A DNA stretch of 64,000 nt. It comes from Trichobilharzia regenti (taxonomy: Eukaryota; Platyhelminthes; Trematoda; Strigeidida; Schistosomatidae). Both the position numbers and the translations under genes were made by a program. A model generated the notes under the pieces. That model saw nothing but the letters and a program-made list of their open reading frames with translations, did no database searches and had not been told where the DNA came from. This document shows, piece after piece, positions 1-10,879 of this stretch (within the stretch, counting starts at the first letter, position 1; the number at the start of each line of letters is the position of its first letter). Location: assembly GCA_944472135.2 (NCBI GenBank), contig OX235262.1, forward strand, positions 165,291,509 to 165,355,508, read 5' to 3'.

Positions 1-214
1 CCCTTTGTGATAAAATATTTCGCTTAACGACGTTTGACAGGAACGATTTAAATTATGATAATATGATGACACTTGTGGCAGTGAATGAGATAATTTCTTT
101 CAAAACTGCGATTCAAACATGGTGGTGTATTTTTTGGCTGTTCGAGGGAATGTAAGTGTGTAACACTGATCAACCTTCTGAAAAGTCTAAATGCCGATCA
201 TGTAATCTAGAATC

Positions 215-1045
215 TAAATGTGGAGCTTCGGCACTATAGTATAATGTAATTCCATATTAGATAAGTTTATTCGAAATAATACAGATGGATGCAGTAATAA
301 TTACTGGATGATGTTTCGAGTATAAATTATTGCTCATAATCATATCAATCTAGTCACATGGCTTCATAATTTGTCTCTGTCTTCCTCGTCTTGTTTGTTG
401 CCACATTATATACCTCCAATATAGGCGTTGCATCATTTTGGTTGCACGTGTGTGGTGTTGAATCGATAGGCAATGATTCAGTGATTAATCTCTTTCCACC
501 AAACCTGTTCCATCCTATTTTATGACTATATGCAAGTGAATACAATGCAATGACTGAGGCTTTTTTCTAGGTTATTTAACTTAGTTGAGTCAATCGTTAT
601 AGGTTTAGCTAAATTTCCATGTTCCAATAATTTAATCGACCTCTATCTACTAGTTTGACCTAAGTAATTGACCTCATTTACAAAGATTATATGGTATTTG
701 GTAAATTATATTACTTTTCTTGATTGGATCTATGGGGTCCTTCAGCTGACAAAGTTTATTTCTAAGACAGTTGGTTGGTTTAAATGCCACCCTAATTTCC
801 AGAGACACTGAAAATTCTACGTAAGACCTCTGATGTCCCTTCTGTGTAGGGCAGTACTAGAGACGCTTTGGATTTTACACTAGTCTTGTTATTTTCTTAA
901 TTTTCACTACTAATCTTAGTTTTTCTATGGTTATTCTTACATTTCTGACTCAATTCTGGTGAGTAATTATTCAGTAGCAATACTTGCTTTGATTTCACTT
1001 TTAAATCCTCTGGTTTACTAGTTAAGCTCCTGACCCGTTTATGTA
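215..1045 (-). mobile_element. PLE-B fragment, copy 1 (3' part with terminal repeat)
   Basis: Decayed Penelope-like element on the minus strand. Positions 354-860 back-translate to broken pieces of the C-terminal GIY-YIG-type endonuclease region. The stretch RLITESLPIDST (354-545) matches RLTTEALFIEST in the better PLE-B copy near 29.2 kb, and the region around 600-760 retains the motif found as YIGQTSR in another copy. Positions 215-355 are the family terminal repeat, with the conserved block that includes ATGTTTCGAG and CATAATCATATCA. Frames are broken throughout, so it is not a functional gene. Family assignment rests on comparison with the other copies in this window. Confidence 0.75.
300..347 (-). 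ncRNA. hammerhead-like motif in PLE-B terminal repeat, copy 1
   Basis: On the minus strand the terminal repeat reads TGATTAT, then a stem opening GAG and closing CTC, then GAAACATC. Other PLE-B copies have GAAACGTC here, the minimal form in which stem III is only the self-complementary ACGT. The upstream core departs from the consensus CTGANGA, so activity is doubtful. Confidence 0.4.
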
Positions 1046-1960
1046 GATATTTAAGTAAAAAACTTCGGCACTGTGGTAGAGTATAACTCCATTATGGATA
1101 AGATTTTATTTTGATAAATCACACAGTGTTGTTGTACAGTAATATTAACTGATGACCACGTTTCGAGCACAAATTATTGCTGCTCATAATCATATCAAGT
1201 CACCCACAGTTTACTTCATTTATTTACATGAGTGAAATTGGTTAGACATTTGAAAAGAAATTAATAGAAAATAAAGTACATTCAGAATAATAATATGAAT
1301 GTTATCAATGAAATATAATCAGATGGGAAATAAGATGTTTTTTACGGTAAGAATAAGTAACTTGTTAGAATGTTATAACGTATGTGAATTGAAATAGAAC
1401 TTCAAGATAACTTATTATCCTCCTCTGATTGGACTGGTAATAATATCCTCCATATCTCTGGTATTAGCGTTGAGCCATATCTGTTGCAGGTGTTGGATGG
1501 AGTCTCGATAAACCAGGATTCAGTAACCAATCACTCTCTCCACCAATATAGATTACTTCTTAGAATCTTAACCCTCTCCCACCCTATTATGTGGTTGTGT
1601 GTTAATGCATGTAGTGCGATTGCTGAGTTTTTTTCTAAATTGCTTATCTTCTCAGGGACAGACATTCTTACCTTAGCTTAATTCTTATGTTCTGATAATC
1701 TGACTACTCCTGATCTACTAGTTTGACCTTTGTAGTTGGCTTAACTCAGTCATTGTAAGGTATTTTGTAAATAATATTGTTTTGTCTAATTGGGTCAACC
1801 GAAATGGTCCTTTAGCCTACATAGCTTGTCCTACCTGAGTGAGTTTGTAGGTTTCACTGCCGCCCTAATTCCTGCTTTATTGACAATCCTAGGTAGATAT
1901 TTAACTGAGCCTATCTTTACCAATTCTGGATGGGATAAATTAAAGTATTGTTTCCGTGTC
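1045..1960 (-). mobile_element. PLE-B fragment, copy 2, next to copy 1
   Basis: Second minus-strand PLE-B fragment directly beside the first. The terminal repeat at about 1060-1215 is well preserved: it has the ATGGATAAGATTTTATTTTG block and the CGTTTCGAGC motif with its partner GCTCATAATC. Coding remnants at 1440-1930 read in reverse as the distal endonuclease region, with a degenerate NYKGQTSRSGVVRL-like motif near 1700-1740. Stops and frameshifts break every frame. The two adjacent copies could be a tandem duplication or two insertions; divergence between them favours separate insertions. Confidence 0.72.
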
Positions 1961-3660
1961 ACCTTACAGTCTAGCATGGTCAACTTATCCTGTTGGTTTT
2001 CTAACTCAAAGGTGAACTGGATGTTGTTGAGTTGATATGTGTGAAAACTGAGGGATATATATTAATGCCAGTGAATGTGTAATCCATATATCTCCAGCAT
2101 AACCTAGAAGCAGGATTATACATTCTAAACGCTTTATTTTCCTAGCTGTCCATAAATATGTCTGCTACTGGTGAACCAAGACATGAAGTTTATTAGGTGG
2201 TTATTATCTAACCGGAAGCAGAAAGTACTTTTATATATAATATGCTCTCTCTCTTTTGAAAAGATTTCACTATTGCTGATTCTTCGGTTTCTAATGTGTA
2301 CTACAACCTATTTTGTCAGTTTGACGGTATAAGCACAAAGCTCATCAGTTCGAATGTCGTTGAACACTTCAGTGTTGACTGTTGGAATGAATCTTTGAAC
2401 GAATTGATCTTTAAATCATAAAAATAAGAAATCCGATCCTGTTGGGTAAGGCATTTAAGTGACGAATATGTCTTTCAGTGTGCACAATTAATTCATGACC
2501 AATTCAGTCAGTCACTCAGTCAAGTATTTTATTAATTATATAGTTCTTTGTTCTCAGGAGTAAGCTATAAGTCTCCAATATGGCACGAGGAAGCACATAC
2601 TCCGCATATATTATAATGATTTCTAACTATGCAAAAAAGGCTGTGTATCCATGATGTACATACGGTTTGTATTGCTATTATTTATAATATAGAAAATGTA
2701 TACTGACTGGATTAGTATTTTTGTTTATTAATCTATATGTATGTGCTAGCGAATTCGTTAGCTAGCTAGTTAGTTAGTTAGTTGGTTGGTTGGTTGGTGA
2801 AAATTGTCATACATGACTTCAAGCTAGCTAGCTAGCTATCTATACTTATGGTTTTGTAGATAAAGCTTTTGTTTACATTCTCGTTATCTAGTTTAAATAG
2901 CGTCTGGAAAAAAAATAATAAGAAGGAAGCTGAGAGATTGGCTTTAATTAAAACAGCTGTCAACTCTAAACCCGTATACTTCGTATACTGTCTGCATTTA
3001 TACTGATATGGAGATGTAAGCGTAGAACAGAAGTAAAATTGACAGACCGAAGAATATTGAGTTAATACATGTATGCATATATATATTAACTAGCATTCAA
3101 AGTACGTGCATAATTTACCTTGTGTTTCAAGTATATCACAAGGTTTTGATTCACAGCCTGTGTAAATGAATATTTGGAGGCTTTAACTCATTGGTTTGAT
3201 CACCAATCTGTCAGGCATTGACTGAAATTCATGTATCGCTTAAATAGGCAATCGAATATTGGCGCAAATTTCTAAACACTTAGCTGATTTTTACATCAAG
3301 CATATTTATATATCACCAATGGTTCAGCAGTACATTCAAGAACATTTGAAAATGTTGTGAACTTTATAACCATCTCAAAAGTATGTCAATCACAAATCAT
3401 ATGCATATAGATACTAGTCTGAAAGATAAGACTAAGTCACGTGGTTTGATTGACAATTGTACCAGTATGACGTATGAACTTCTTGATGAAGCATCTCTTC
3501 CAAAAATTACTCCTTAGTTAAGTTGATGAATCTTAAACGTGGATACAAAGATTTTAATATGAAATATTAACTGAAAATAGATAAAAATTTTCTGTAATAA
3601 GACTAAATGCCACACCTGAACACCAGTTCCTCTAAGTGTAACAACAGTAAAACTTGAATT
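1961..3660. other. no recognised gene; GTTA/GTTG/GCTA tetranucleotide tract
   Basis: I see no coding region or known repeat here. Positions 2745-2840 hold a low-complexity run of GCTA, GTTA and GTTG units with a second GCTA run about 60 bases further on. The rest is A+T-rich unique-looking sequence. Confidence 0.5.
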
Positions 3661-3684
3661 ATCCAGACTAATATTAGTCAGCTA

Positions 3685-4490
3685 GATAGCAAAGATTAGG
3701 CTGGATCGATAAAGAAGACTCTAGAAGATCTGAATTTCGCGAATGATTTATGTCTGACGTAATAAAAACTCGTGGATATACAGGCGAAGAAAACAAAAGA
3801 AACCGACAGAAGAAACAACAAAGGAAGAATTCGGGTGAATATAGAGAAGACGGAGGTGATGAAGATACCCGGTGACCAACAAAAATAACAAACACCCCAA
3901 TCATCATCAACGAGAGCAAATGTGAAATAGGTCACTTCTTTCACTTATTTAGGAAGCATCGCTTCACATCTTCTCCACTCAGCATAATGAACAAGGTTCA
4001 GATTTTCAGCACAAATTTTTAGAAGGTCAGTTATTCTCTATGGGTTAGAAACTTGCAGTACATGTCACGAAAAGCATTTCCAACAGGCCATTGCAGATTT
4101 TTATCAACAGCTGCCTTCGCATCATAGTGAAGATTAAATCTCCAGAAAGAATTAGCAACAAGAAACTGTAGGAACTAACTAACCAAGAACGTAATGCTCA
4201 ACAAATTTGCCAAAGGAAACGGAAATGGGTCGGGAGCAAACTGATGAGACTGTTGAATCAACATCGAGCACAGTCCTGGCCATCGCTAAAGGGGAATCTG
4301 AATGAGAAATGGCGAGTTGATGTGTATCCGAGTGTGACATGCAGGGAATTGTGCAAGGAGGAGATGAGAGACTATTGACAATCTTGGGGCCAAAGTGATG
4401 TGCAGTTGAATCCCTATGCTCCACTCGGAACCCGACAAGATACGTCATGCTGGTGAGTATCAATAAAAGCTTTATTAAACAATTTCAGTC
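3685..4490 (+). mobile_element. RTE-like retrotransposon 3' fragment, heavily decayed
   Basis: Forward-strand remnant of the non-LTR family found intact-ish at 38.6 kb. Around 3700-3760 the forward translation gives DLNFANDLCLT, a damaged form of the RT motif DLDFADDICLI. It is followed by VNIEKTEVMKIP at about 3830-3870, matching VNIDKTEVMKIP in the later copy, and by SFTYLGSIAS near 3940. The distal part (4190-4450) keeps the Arg/Trp-rich C-terminal tail. Multiple stops and frameshifts are present. Clade assignment to RTE is inferred from the RT motif style and the short basic C-terminus. Confidence 0.72.
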
Positions 4491-4671
4491 TTATTACACT
4501 CAACCACTTTGCAGTAAAAATCAAACTTATTACATTATTATATGAAATTGTTGTCGTAGGTCTTGCTCAATGAGGTCAGTCAATTTTGGTGTGAGGAGAA
4601 ACGCTCACCGAAGACATTGGTTGGCAATAGAGCTATATCCTGAGTTAACAGAAGTTATTATTGATAGGCCA

Positions 4672-4865
4672 TTGAATTCTGTCCCAGTGGCTGGATGGTA
4701 TGGGGATTCGCCTTGTAACCTGTAGATCCTGGGTTCGATTCCTAGTGGGTTCATGGTTGCATGCTGCAGAAAAGCATTAAAATAGGGAGAAACAACTGCC
4801 TAGTTCTTCTTGGTTTTCAATGGTCCCCTAATTGAAGTCAATCTATGGTCAAAATTGAAATCGTT
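4672..4865 (+). mobile_element. SINE-1 related tRNA-like element without a hammerhead
   Basis: tRNA-like head with an A-box-like TGGCTGGATGGT and a B box GGTTCGATTCC, followed by a tail ending in the family sequence TCAATGGTCCCCTAATTGA. The central ribozyme region of SINE-1 has been replaced or lost. Such heads act as internal RNA polymerase III promoters in tRNA-derived SINEs. It is not a functional tRNA because it lacks a full cloverleaf. Confidence 0.65.
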
Positions 4866-5305
4866 TATTATATTGTATTCTCATTGAAGACCAATGCTCC
4901 ATGCAATATAGGATTGCTATACTCACTTCAAGTGAGTTTTAGAATGGAGAAATCTATTAAAAACGAAATCACCTTTAATTAATATTAAATTATTTTGTTA
5001 GCTTTCAAGTTTGTTCATAATGCATAAAAATATCTTCTAACATAATTTCAGCAGGTAGGATAAAATACTCATAGTAATAAAAAAAACTAATCTCTTTCCG
5101 TATTGTTGCCATCTTGTGATGCTACTGCATGGTCAGTTATAAAACAATTTCTCACTAATCCACATTTGTTATCATTTTTCCTTTAGTGAACATTGACTAC
5201 AATAAGACAAAAAATAACTATGAGGTTTGTTGCATTATACTGTGAAGGTGTATATATTCCGCTGCAAAATAAGAATGAGTTTATAACTTAGTTTCGAACA
5301 GCGTC
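4866..5305. other. no recognised feature
   Basis: A+T-rich sequence separating two SINE copies; no ORF or repeat similarity that I could recognise. Confidence 0.45.
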
Positions 5306-5316
5306 TGACTATTAGC

Positions 5317-5758
5317 GTTTTGATTGGATGGAGGATTCCCTCATGAGCTGACATCATTTAGAGAACCATTTGAAAACCTGTGGGGATTATAGAACGTTTG
5401 TTTCGTCCTAGCTTGAGGCTCTTCATCAGTACGCATCCACCGGCATGGTTCAAACCCAGAACCTTCTGGTTACAAGGCAAGAAAGCTCGTAGACCATTAA
5501 GTCACTGGGACCCGATCCAGTGGCAATTGCGTGAATTCCAACTTCTACTAACCAATTCACAACATATCACGACCACTAACCAGTCTCTTCTTCGATGAGT
5601 TACTGCCTCACCTTCAACCTGCTGTACCCCATTGCTCATGGACGAAATAGCTGTCCAGTACTACCAGCTTTTCCAATAGTTGTCTAAATGATGTCAGGTC
5701 ATCATGAAATCCTCCATCCAATGAAACAAAAATCCATACAATAATCAATACTTGAAAA
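5317..5758 (-). mobile_element. SINE-1, near full length, inverted ends
   Basis: Minus-strand SINE-1. Reading plus coordinates, it starts with the tail (TGATTGGATGGAGGATT, GAGCTGACATCA), then the hammerhead (5390-5432), then the tRNA-like B box in reverse (near 5445), an internal segment, and then the same tail inverted (ending TCATGAAATCCTCCATCCAAT). The two ends form long terminal inverted repeats. TATTAGC occurs on both sides (5310-5316 and 5759-5765), probably a decayed target duplication. The tRNA-like part implies polymerase III transcription; no ORF is encoded. Confidence 0.78.
5390..5432 (-). ncRNA. hammerhead ribozyme of SINE-1 (5.4 kb)
   Basis: On the minus strand: stem I GTACTG, a core reading ATGAAGA, a stem II whose 3' side ends AGGAC, then GAAAC. 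The distal cleavage-side strand is damaged (AAACGTTC instead of GTCCAGTAC), so this copy is probably weak or inactive. Confidence 0.5.
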
Positions 5759-5959
5759 TATTAGCACTTTATTGAATATTTGGATATATTCTGTATCTGT
5801 GTACGTAAAACATTAGGGGGGTGGGGTCGGGTACAAATACTTTCAATTTCTCTGAAAAATTCTTATTTTTCCATCCTTAAGTCGATATTTATTTTTATTA
5901 GGGCACAGCTTCGGCAAATAGGTCTAGTTTCCTATCTGTCTTTACGTATACATACATTC

Positions 5960-6165
5960 ATTGACCATCGGATTCAAGTCGAAGTGGTTGAATGGTGAAC
6001 GAGCTTGGCCTCGGGACCTAAAGGTCTTGGGTCGATCCCCGCTGGGGTCGAAAGTGGGTGTACTGCTATTTTAATACTTCCTAGTTTTCAGTGGTTCTCT
6101 AACTGACATAGATCCGTGATCAAACTTCAAACAAATCAAATCTATACAAGTTAATTCTTGAAAAC
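5960..6165 (+). mobile_element. SINE-1 type tRNA-like copy
   Basis: tRNA-like head with GTGGTTGAATGGTGAACG (A-box-like) and GGGTCGATCCC (B box), then a tail with CAGTGGTTCTCTAACTGA and an end resembling AAATCAAATCTATACAA, the outer terminal sequence of SINE-1. The hammerhead part is reduced to GTACTG-like remnants. Confidence 0.68.
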
Positions 6166-6640
6166 GTGTACACAATAGCCTATTTATACAAACATTTATA
6201 ATCAGGAAACGTACCTCCTCTTTCATAGGGTCCAGGAGAGTCACTCTTTCACTGACATAGCAGTTATTTGTTTATTCGATGTAACACAGTAAAAATTAGG
6301 TAATAAAGTACTAGAGAACTATAAAAACTTATTTTATAAGTTGTCTGACTACTTATATATGTCTATGTACAAAAAAACTCTGCCCAAAACAAGTATACTT
6401 CATCAGATAGACAAATTAACTAGAAATTCGCAGTTTCAAGTACAAGGAAATCCATTTTTTTCTCAGTAACTATCTGTCTGAAATCATTTCACTGTATGGT
6501 GAAGAATTCGCCTCATTTGTCCTACAGAGATTAGGAATGACTTATCATGCATCTCTGAATGTTTGAATCTTGCTAGATGAGTAAAACTAGTTGCTCAGAA
6601 ATGTACAAGACTTCTGAAATAATGGGATAATTTCAGTTTT
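6166..6640. other. no recognised feature
   Basis: Non-coding A+T-rich stretch; no repeat family recognised. Confidence 0.45.
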
Positions 6641-6680
6641 GATCATGAGTTGACATCAATTAGAAAGCAATTGGAAAACC

Positions 6681-6717
6681 AGATGTTTCGTCCTAGAGTG
6701 AGACTCTTCGTCGGTAC
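6681..6717 (-). ncRNA. hammerhead core (left arm of 6.6-kb SINE-1)
   Basis: Minus strand: GTACCGACGAAGAG, then a stem II closing TAGGAC, then GAAACA. The 3' strand of stem I is missing. Confidence 0.5.
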
Positions 6718-6767
6718 GTACCCATCGTAGACTCTCCAGTCCTGGCCTCAGGTTAGGCGATGGGTGC

Positions 6768-6813
6768 GTATTGGTGGACAGTTCTAAACTGAGACGAAAC
6801 AGCTGTTCAGTAT
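6768..6813 (+). ncRNA. hammerhead (right arm of 6.6-kb SINE-1)
   Basis: Stem I GTATTG with CAGTAT downstream, GAAACAGCTGTT intact, but the core CTGAAGA is mutated to GTGGACA, so probably inactive. Confidence 0.45.
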
Positions 6814-6897
6814 TCCTTGGTCTTGCAATGATTTCCTAACTGATGTCAGCTCTCGATCGAACCTTCAGCCAATCAAATCCCTGCAAACAAACACTAT

Positions 6898-7495
6898 ATA
6901 AATTAACTGTTTACCAATGGTTTATGTATTTTAGTCGTGCCAAGTAAATTAATGCAAGAAAAAACCAGATTTAATACACCTTTGTTACCTTGACGAATTC
7001 ATTTACCAGAGTAGAAAAACAAAATTTGCAAATGACCCTTGTGTTAGTCATTAGAACAGGATAACATCTCTTATCTAATCATATATTTTCAAAAAAATAT
7101 GTATTTATCATTGTACAGATCATGTTTTTTTTCCACTCTACTGCAAAGTCTATTACAATAACAAATGACTCATTCAGTTGAAGGCGAGGTGAAACATCAG
7201 ATTTCATATATATAGTGAAAACATTACCTAGGAAACTAAGACAGCTTAGTCAGCTATAAGTAGTCATAACATTGTAAGAAGTTTAAGGCAGGTATTATCA
7301 GAAAGTTGTGGATGCTTCAGAGGAGTTTCAGTAATATCATAAATGACTTGTTATATCCAAAGGTATGGACGCTGATATTTCCCTGGAAATGCTGTCATGT
7401 GACTTAGTGTTCAAAGTCTCATATGACGTGGGATTTTCTTCAAGAAGTGAAGTGGTGAATGTGGATGATTGAAGTTTGTGACCTATGGACACGGT
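6898..7495. other. no recognised feature
   Basis: Non-coding; no repeat family recognised before the RTE fragment begins. Confidence 0.4.
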
Positions 7496-7499
7496 GGAT

Positions 7500-8225
7500 T
7501 CATTTAGGAGAGGTAGAAAGCAACAACATTAGACAACAGTCAGCATAAATGGGAGAAACCTGAAAGAAGCAACCTACTTTACCTACCTACCTGGGAAGTG
7601 TCGTTTCAACTACAGTCGGACGGAACTGACGAGGATATCAAAGCCAGAATCGGAAAAGCCAGACAAGCTTTCATTACTCTCAAGTCTGTGTGGAGGTCAA
7701 CAGCACTCAGCATGAAAATTAAGATCCGGATTTTCAACTCGAATTGAAGTTTGTGCTACTGTACGGATCAGAGACTTGCACTGCGCGTCATAAAGAGCAT
7801 CTCAAACAAACCGTCATTTACAGTTGTCTTCGCTCAATACTCAAGATCAGATGGCTGGCCAGAAGAGATCAGAAACACGGATCTCTAGCAATGAGCGAAC
7901 CAATCAGGAACCGATTGTGAAACAAATAGGCAGGAAGAAATGGAGGTGGATTGGCTGGCCATACATACTCTGAGGAAACCATCAAGTGACATCACTAGAC
8001 AAGCCATCGCTCGAGTGGAACCGATAGGGAAGCGGAGAGTTGGTCGTCAGTGCAAGGGTGGAGTGACTTGGAGGAGGTCATGTGAAGAGGAGATGAAAGT
8101 ATGTGGGCAGACTTGGAGCGTGGTGAAAAGGTTGGCGGAAAACCGAAGGCAATGGAGACGCGCAGCTGAAGACCTATGTTCCTCTAGGAATTAAAGGATA
8201 TAATAATAATAATAATAATAATAAT
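7500..8225 (+). mobile_element. RTE-like 3' fragment (young group)
   Basis: 5'-truncated copy of the young RTE-like group. It starts in the segment between RT and C-terminus and runs through the distal coding end (7940-8194), whose translation includes VGRQCKGGVTWRRSCEEEM and ends in AEDLCSSRN followed by a stop. It closes with a TAA-type trinucleotide tail (AATAATAATAAT). It is very similar at base level to the copies at 10.4, 15.1, 17.8 and 39.4 kb. The upstream frame is broken (for example the stop after IFNSN near 7745), so this is a dead-on-arrival insertion. Confidence 0.82.
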
Positions 8226-8910
8226 AGAAAGCTCTGACTTCCAAATAATAGTGAACATGCGGTCCAGTATCCTAATTACCTTATGATATCATTTTAGTCA
8301 CCGATAATGATGAGAATGCATTTATTAATATTGTTAAATTGCCTTGTGGAACAGACTTTAACTTAAAAGATATGAGACTGATACCTTAAAACAATCGCTT
8401 ACTTCGCATCAGAATTCTGAACGGTTGCTCAGCTCTCCCCTGAAATATTGGTTTTTTTTAAGGCTAATTTCCTTGTGATAATGTTATATCAATAATGTAT
8501 TCAAATACCAATACAAAAATCAAGTGTAGCTAATGAAAATTAACGATTTTTTGAAATTGTAAGTAAGTTATCAGTATTTAGTTTAAGTTAATAAGCCCAG
8601 AAACAGTAATTTTGACTTACACCAAACTGAAACACCATAACATCTGGTGATCCCTGTGATTTTCGTTGAACGAAGTGGTCCATGTAGTTCAATATTTAAA
8701 CCAATAGACGTCGGATTCATGTTACAATGAGGATTCTGTCACTAAATGGGGTGTTGGTATGGCCACTGAGTAACTTTTAAATAAGATCACAAACACATCA
8801 AGAAATCTCTAGAGGGCACTGTCAAGTAAATGAATTGTAATCTTATATTTCATTTTTCCAGCAGAGAATGATCACCATAAATAGATGAATTTATCACTAT
8901 TTTATTGCTT
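8226..8910. other. no recognised feature
   Basis: No ORF or repeat similarity recognised in this A+T-rich interval. Confidence 0.4.
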
Positions 8911-8911
8911 T

Positions 8912-9065
8912 TTATTTCCAGTGGAACATAGGGCGTCAAGCTTAAGCTCTGAATTTACAGTAGCAGTGATGTTTTGTTACGAGGTGGAGTTGTTAGCCTC
9001 AAGCCAATGTTTCCTATTTATCAGGCTTATTAACGAGTAAGTGAGGTTTTGGAGTTCATCAACTG
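8912..9065 (-). mobile_element. SINE-3 fragment
   Basis: Minus-strand tail of the SINE-3 family: AGTGGAACATAGGGCGTCAAG, then a segment matching the 35.3-kb copy (TTTACAGTAGCAGTG, GTTGTTAGCCTCAAGCC). The tRNA-like head is absent. Confidence 0.6.
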
Positions 9066-9224
9066 TAGATCAAATCTTGACCAAGTGGGTGGTTGGAAAG
9101 TATTCTACCACTGGACCTCCGACACACATTTTACAATGCTCTAAACATTCTTCCTTCTATATTTTTCACGCTATCAATTTTTTAGCATCTAAGTTAAACA
9201 GAAGGCGGCTAAACATGTAGATCG

Positions 9225-9610
9225 TTATTAGATGTTTGGAGGTAATTGGCAGGAAGCCATTGGGCCTAGGTTTCGTGCTTTTCGGCACTCTCCGCTCAGC
9301 AGAGTGTATCTACAACCTTGAAGAATTTGATGTGCCTTTAGAGATTCGAACCTGCATCACTCGGTACTGAAGTCAGAGAGGTTACCACTGAATTATTCAT
9401 GTTCACGATTGATCTCTTGTAAGACTGTTTTAGATACTTTGATCGAACACTAGATAGTAAGGCACTAGTGTGGTGCCTCTTCTTCTTTGTTTGGTGCGGA
9501 CTGAATGCCGTCAATCAAGTTTGAAATGTGACTATCATTCCATCACGATGCACTCTAAATCGCTGTTATTAGATCGTTGGAGGCGATCAGCAAGAAACCT
9601 GGAAGCATGA
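9225..9610 (-). mobile_element. SINE-4 (tRNA-like, reverse strand)
   Basis: Reverse-strand element with TTAGAGATTCGAACCTG (reverse B box) and GAGGTTACCACTGAATTATTCA (reverse A box). It carries the landmark CTAGGTTTCGTGC, also present in the 18.6-19.1 kb copy, and the flanking part GTCAATCAAGTTTGAAATGTG shared with that copy. The tRNA-like boxes suggest a polymerase III promoter. Confidence 0.65.
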
Positions 9611-9814
9611 TACTAGTTACTCACCACTTAGTATTCAATTTATGTAGATCGTAAACAAGATATGCTAAATATTCTGCTTCTTCTGTAAAAAGGAGGATCA
9701 GTACTTCACAGGTATACTGAAATTATGACTAAGTCTTGCAACTTGTCTTAGTTGTGGCAGTGTCTTAGCAGTAACCTTTTATTTTACTTGAAGTAAATTG
9801 GTTTGTAGTGACTA

Positions 9815-9878
9815 GCAGTGGAATCCAGCATAACGCGCATTCCTTCTTATTCGGGATTCATCACCTGTATGTATCTGC
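9815..9878 (-). ncRNA. hammerhead ribozyme, Smalpha type (minus)
   Basis: Minus strand reads stem I ACATACAG, core GTGATGA, stem II ATCCCGAATAAGA, then GGAATGCGCG and the downstream stem I strand GGATTCCACTGC. The GAAA box is altered to GGAA. Confidence 0.6.
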
Positions 9879-9961
9879 ATTCCCCAATCACTGAGTGACG
9901 GTGTTCCTCTATGGTCCAAATCCAGGCTTCAAAAGCCAAAGCGTTATCCACTAGACCGCAC

Positions 9962-10015
9962 CCAGAAGACGAGTCCCAGCTAGGGTGAAATACGCGTTGT
10001 AATGAATTCCACTGC
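9962..10015 (+). ncRNA. hammerhead ribozyme, Smalpha type (plus, half copy)
   Basis: Plus strand reads AGAAGACGAGTCCC, a loop, AGGGTGAAATACGCG, then GAATTCCACTGC. The core is mutated but the stem II arms GTCCC and GGGT(G) and the GAAA box remain. Confidence 0.5.
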
Positions 10016-10239
10016 TAGTCATTTACTTGAGACTAGATAATCAGACATCGTTGAAGCATCTGCACAAGGAGCCGACAAGTAAACTTAAGGTCGAGCACTT
10101 CATTCCAATCAATCAGCGGGAAAGTGCAAACTGAATTGAATAGTAACCTTTCATTGTCAGCCAATCATTCAAAGAAATATAGTAACATTGTTGCTTTCCA
10201 CGTTTAGAGATTTCCTTCAGCCTAAATCTAAATATTTTT

Positions 10240-10370
10240 CCTTCACGTTCCGCAGTAGAACATAGGACTACAAGCTATTGGCTTGAATTTACTGTAGCAG
10301 TGTTTATTTTACAGGATGGGTTGCAAGCCTCATGCCCAACCTTTCCTCTTTACCAGCATTATTATTATAA
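10240..10370 (-). mobile_element. SINE-3 tail fragment
   Basis: Minus-strand SINE-3 tail (AGTAGAACATAGGACTACAAG, GGATGGGTTGCAAGCCTCATG). It abuts the RTE copy that follows, with an ATTATTATTATA junction that may be the RTE trinucleotide tail. Confidence 0.65.
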
Positions 10371-10372
10371 TT

Positions 10373-10845
10373 ATATCCTTTAATTCCTAGAGGAACATAG
10401 GTCTTCAGCTGTGCGTCTCCATTGCCTTCGGTTTTCTGCCAACTTTTTCACCACGCTCCAAGTCTGCCCACATACTTTCATCTCCTCTTCACATGACCTC
10501 CTCCAAGTCACTCCACCCTTGCACTGACGACCAACTCTCCGCTTCCCTATCGGGTTCCACTCGAGCGATGGCTTGTCTAGTGATGTCACTTGATGGTTTC
10601 CTCAGAGTATGTATGGCCAGCCAATCCACCTCCATTTCTTCCTGCCTATTTGTTTCACAATCGGTTCCTGATTGGTTCGCTCATTGCTAGAGATCCGTGT
10701 TTCTGATCTCTTCTGGCCAGCCATCTGATCTTGAGTATTGAGCGAAGGCAGCTGTTAATGAAGGTCTGAAGTTTGTTTGAGATGCTCTTTATGACGCGCA
10801 CTGCAAGTCTCTGATCCGTATAGTAGCACTTATTTTCTATATGTT
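10373..10845 (-). mobile_element. RTE-like 3' fragment (young group, minus)
   Basis: Reverse-strand copy of the same young RTE group. The distal coding frame (10380-10589) ends AEDLCSSRN and contains VGRQCKGGVTWRRSCEEEM. The upstream part retains the region encoding LRIRWLARRDQKHGS-like residues. It is truncated at about 10845. Orientation is opposite to the 7.5, 15.1 and 39.4 kb copies, giving long inverted repeats within the window. Confidence 0.82.
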
Positions 10846-10879
10846 ACATTGGGAATTTTCCATGAGTTCTACTGTATTG

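Larger units (their letters stand above)
6641..6897. mobile_element. SINE-1 short form with two opposed hammerheads
   Basis: A compact SINE-1 derivative in which the tRNA-like head is almost lost. The left half (6641-6717) is a minus-strand tail plus hammerhead, the right half (6740-6897) a plus-strand hammerhead plus tail. The outer arms GAGTTGACATCAATTAG and CTAACTGATGTCAGCTC are inverted copies. The right end CAATCAAATCCCTGCAAAC is the family terminus. Confidence 0.7.
9785..10023. mobile_element. Smalpha-like SINE pair, head to head
   Basis: A minus-strand Smalpha-like copy (about 9795-9970) with tRNA-like head (CTAGTGGATAACGCTTTGG when reversed) is followed at once by a plus-strand half copy that starts at the ribozyme (9963-10023, ending TTCCACTGCTAGTCA). 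Both outer ends carry the family terminus (CTAGCAGTGGAATCCA and its inverse). Confidence 0.75.

Noticed and set aside
1150..1175. CTGATGA on the plus strand at the PLE-B repeat as a hammerhead core
   Set aside because: On this strand the required GAAA box is missing (the sequence reads GTTTCG). The plausible motif is on the opposite strand.
2745..2840. CRISPR-like or telomere-like tandem array
   Set aside because: Short degenerate tetranucleotide runs without spacers or telomere motif.
5317..5758. DNA transposon of the miniature inverted-repeat type
   Set aside because: Inverted ends are present, but the element has a tRNA-like promoter and a hammerhead and no TA-type short target duplication. 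A retro-element origin is more likely.
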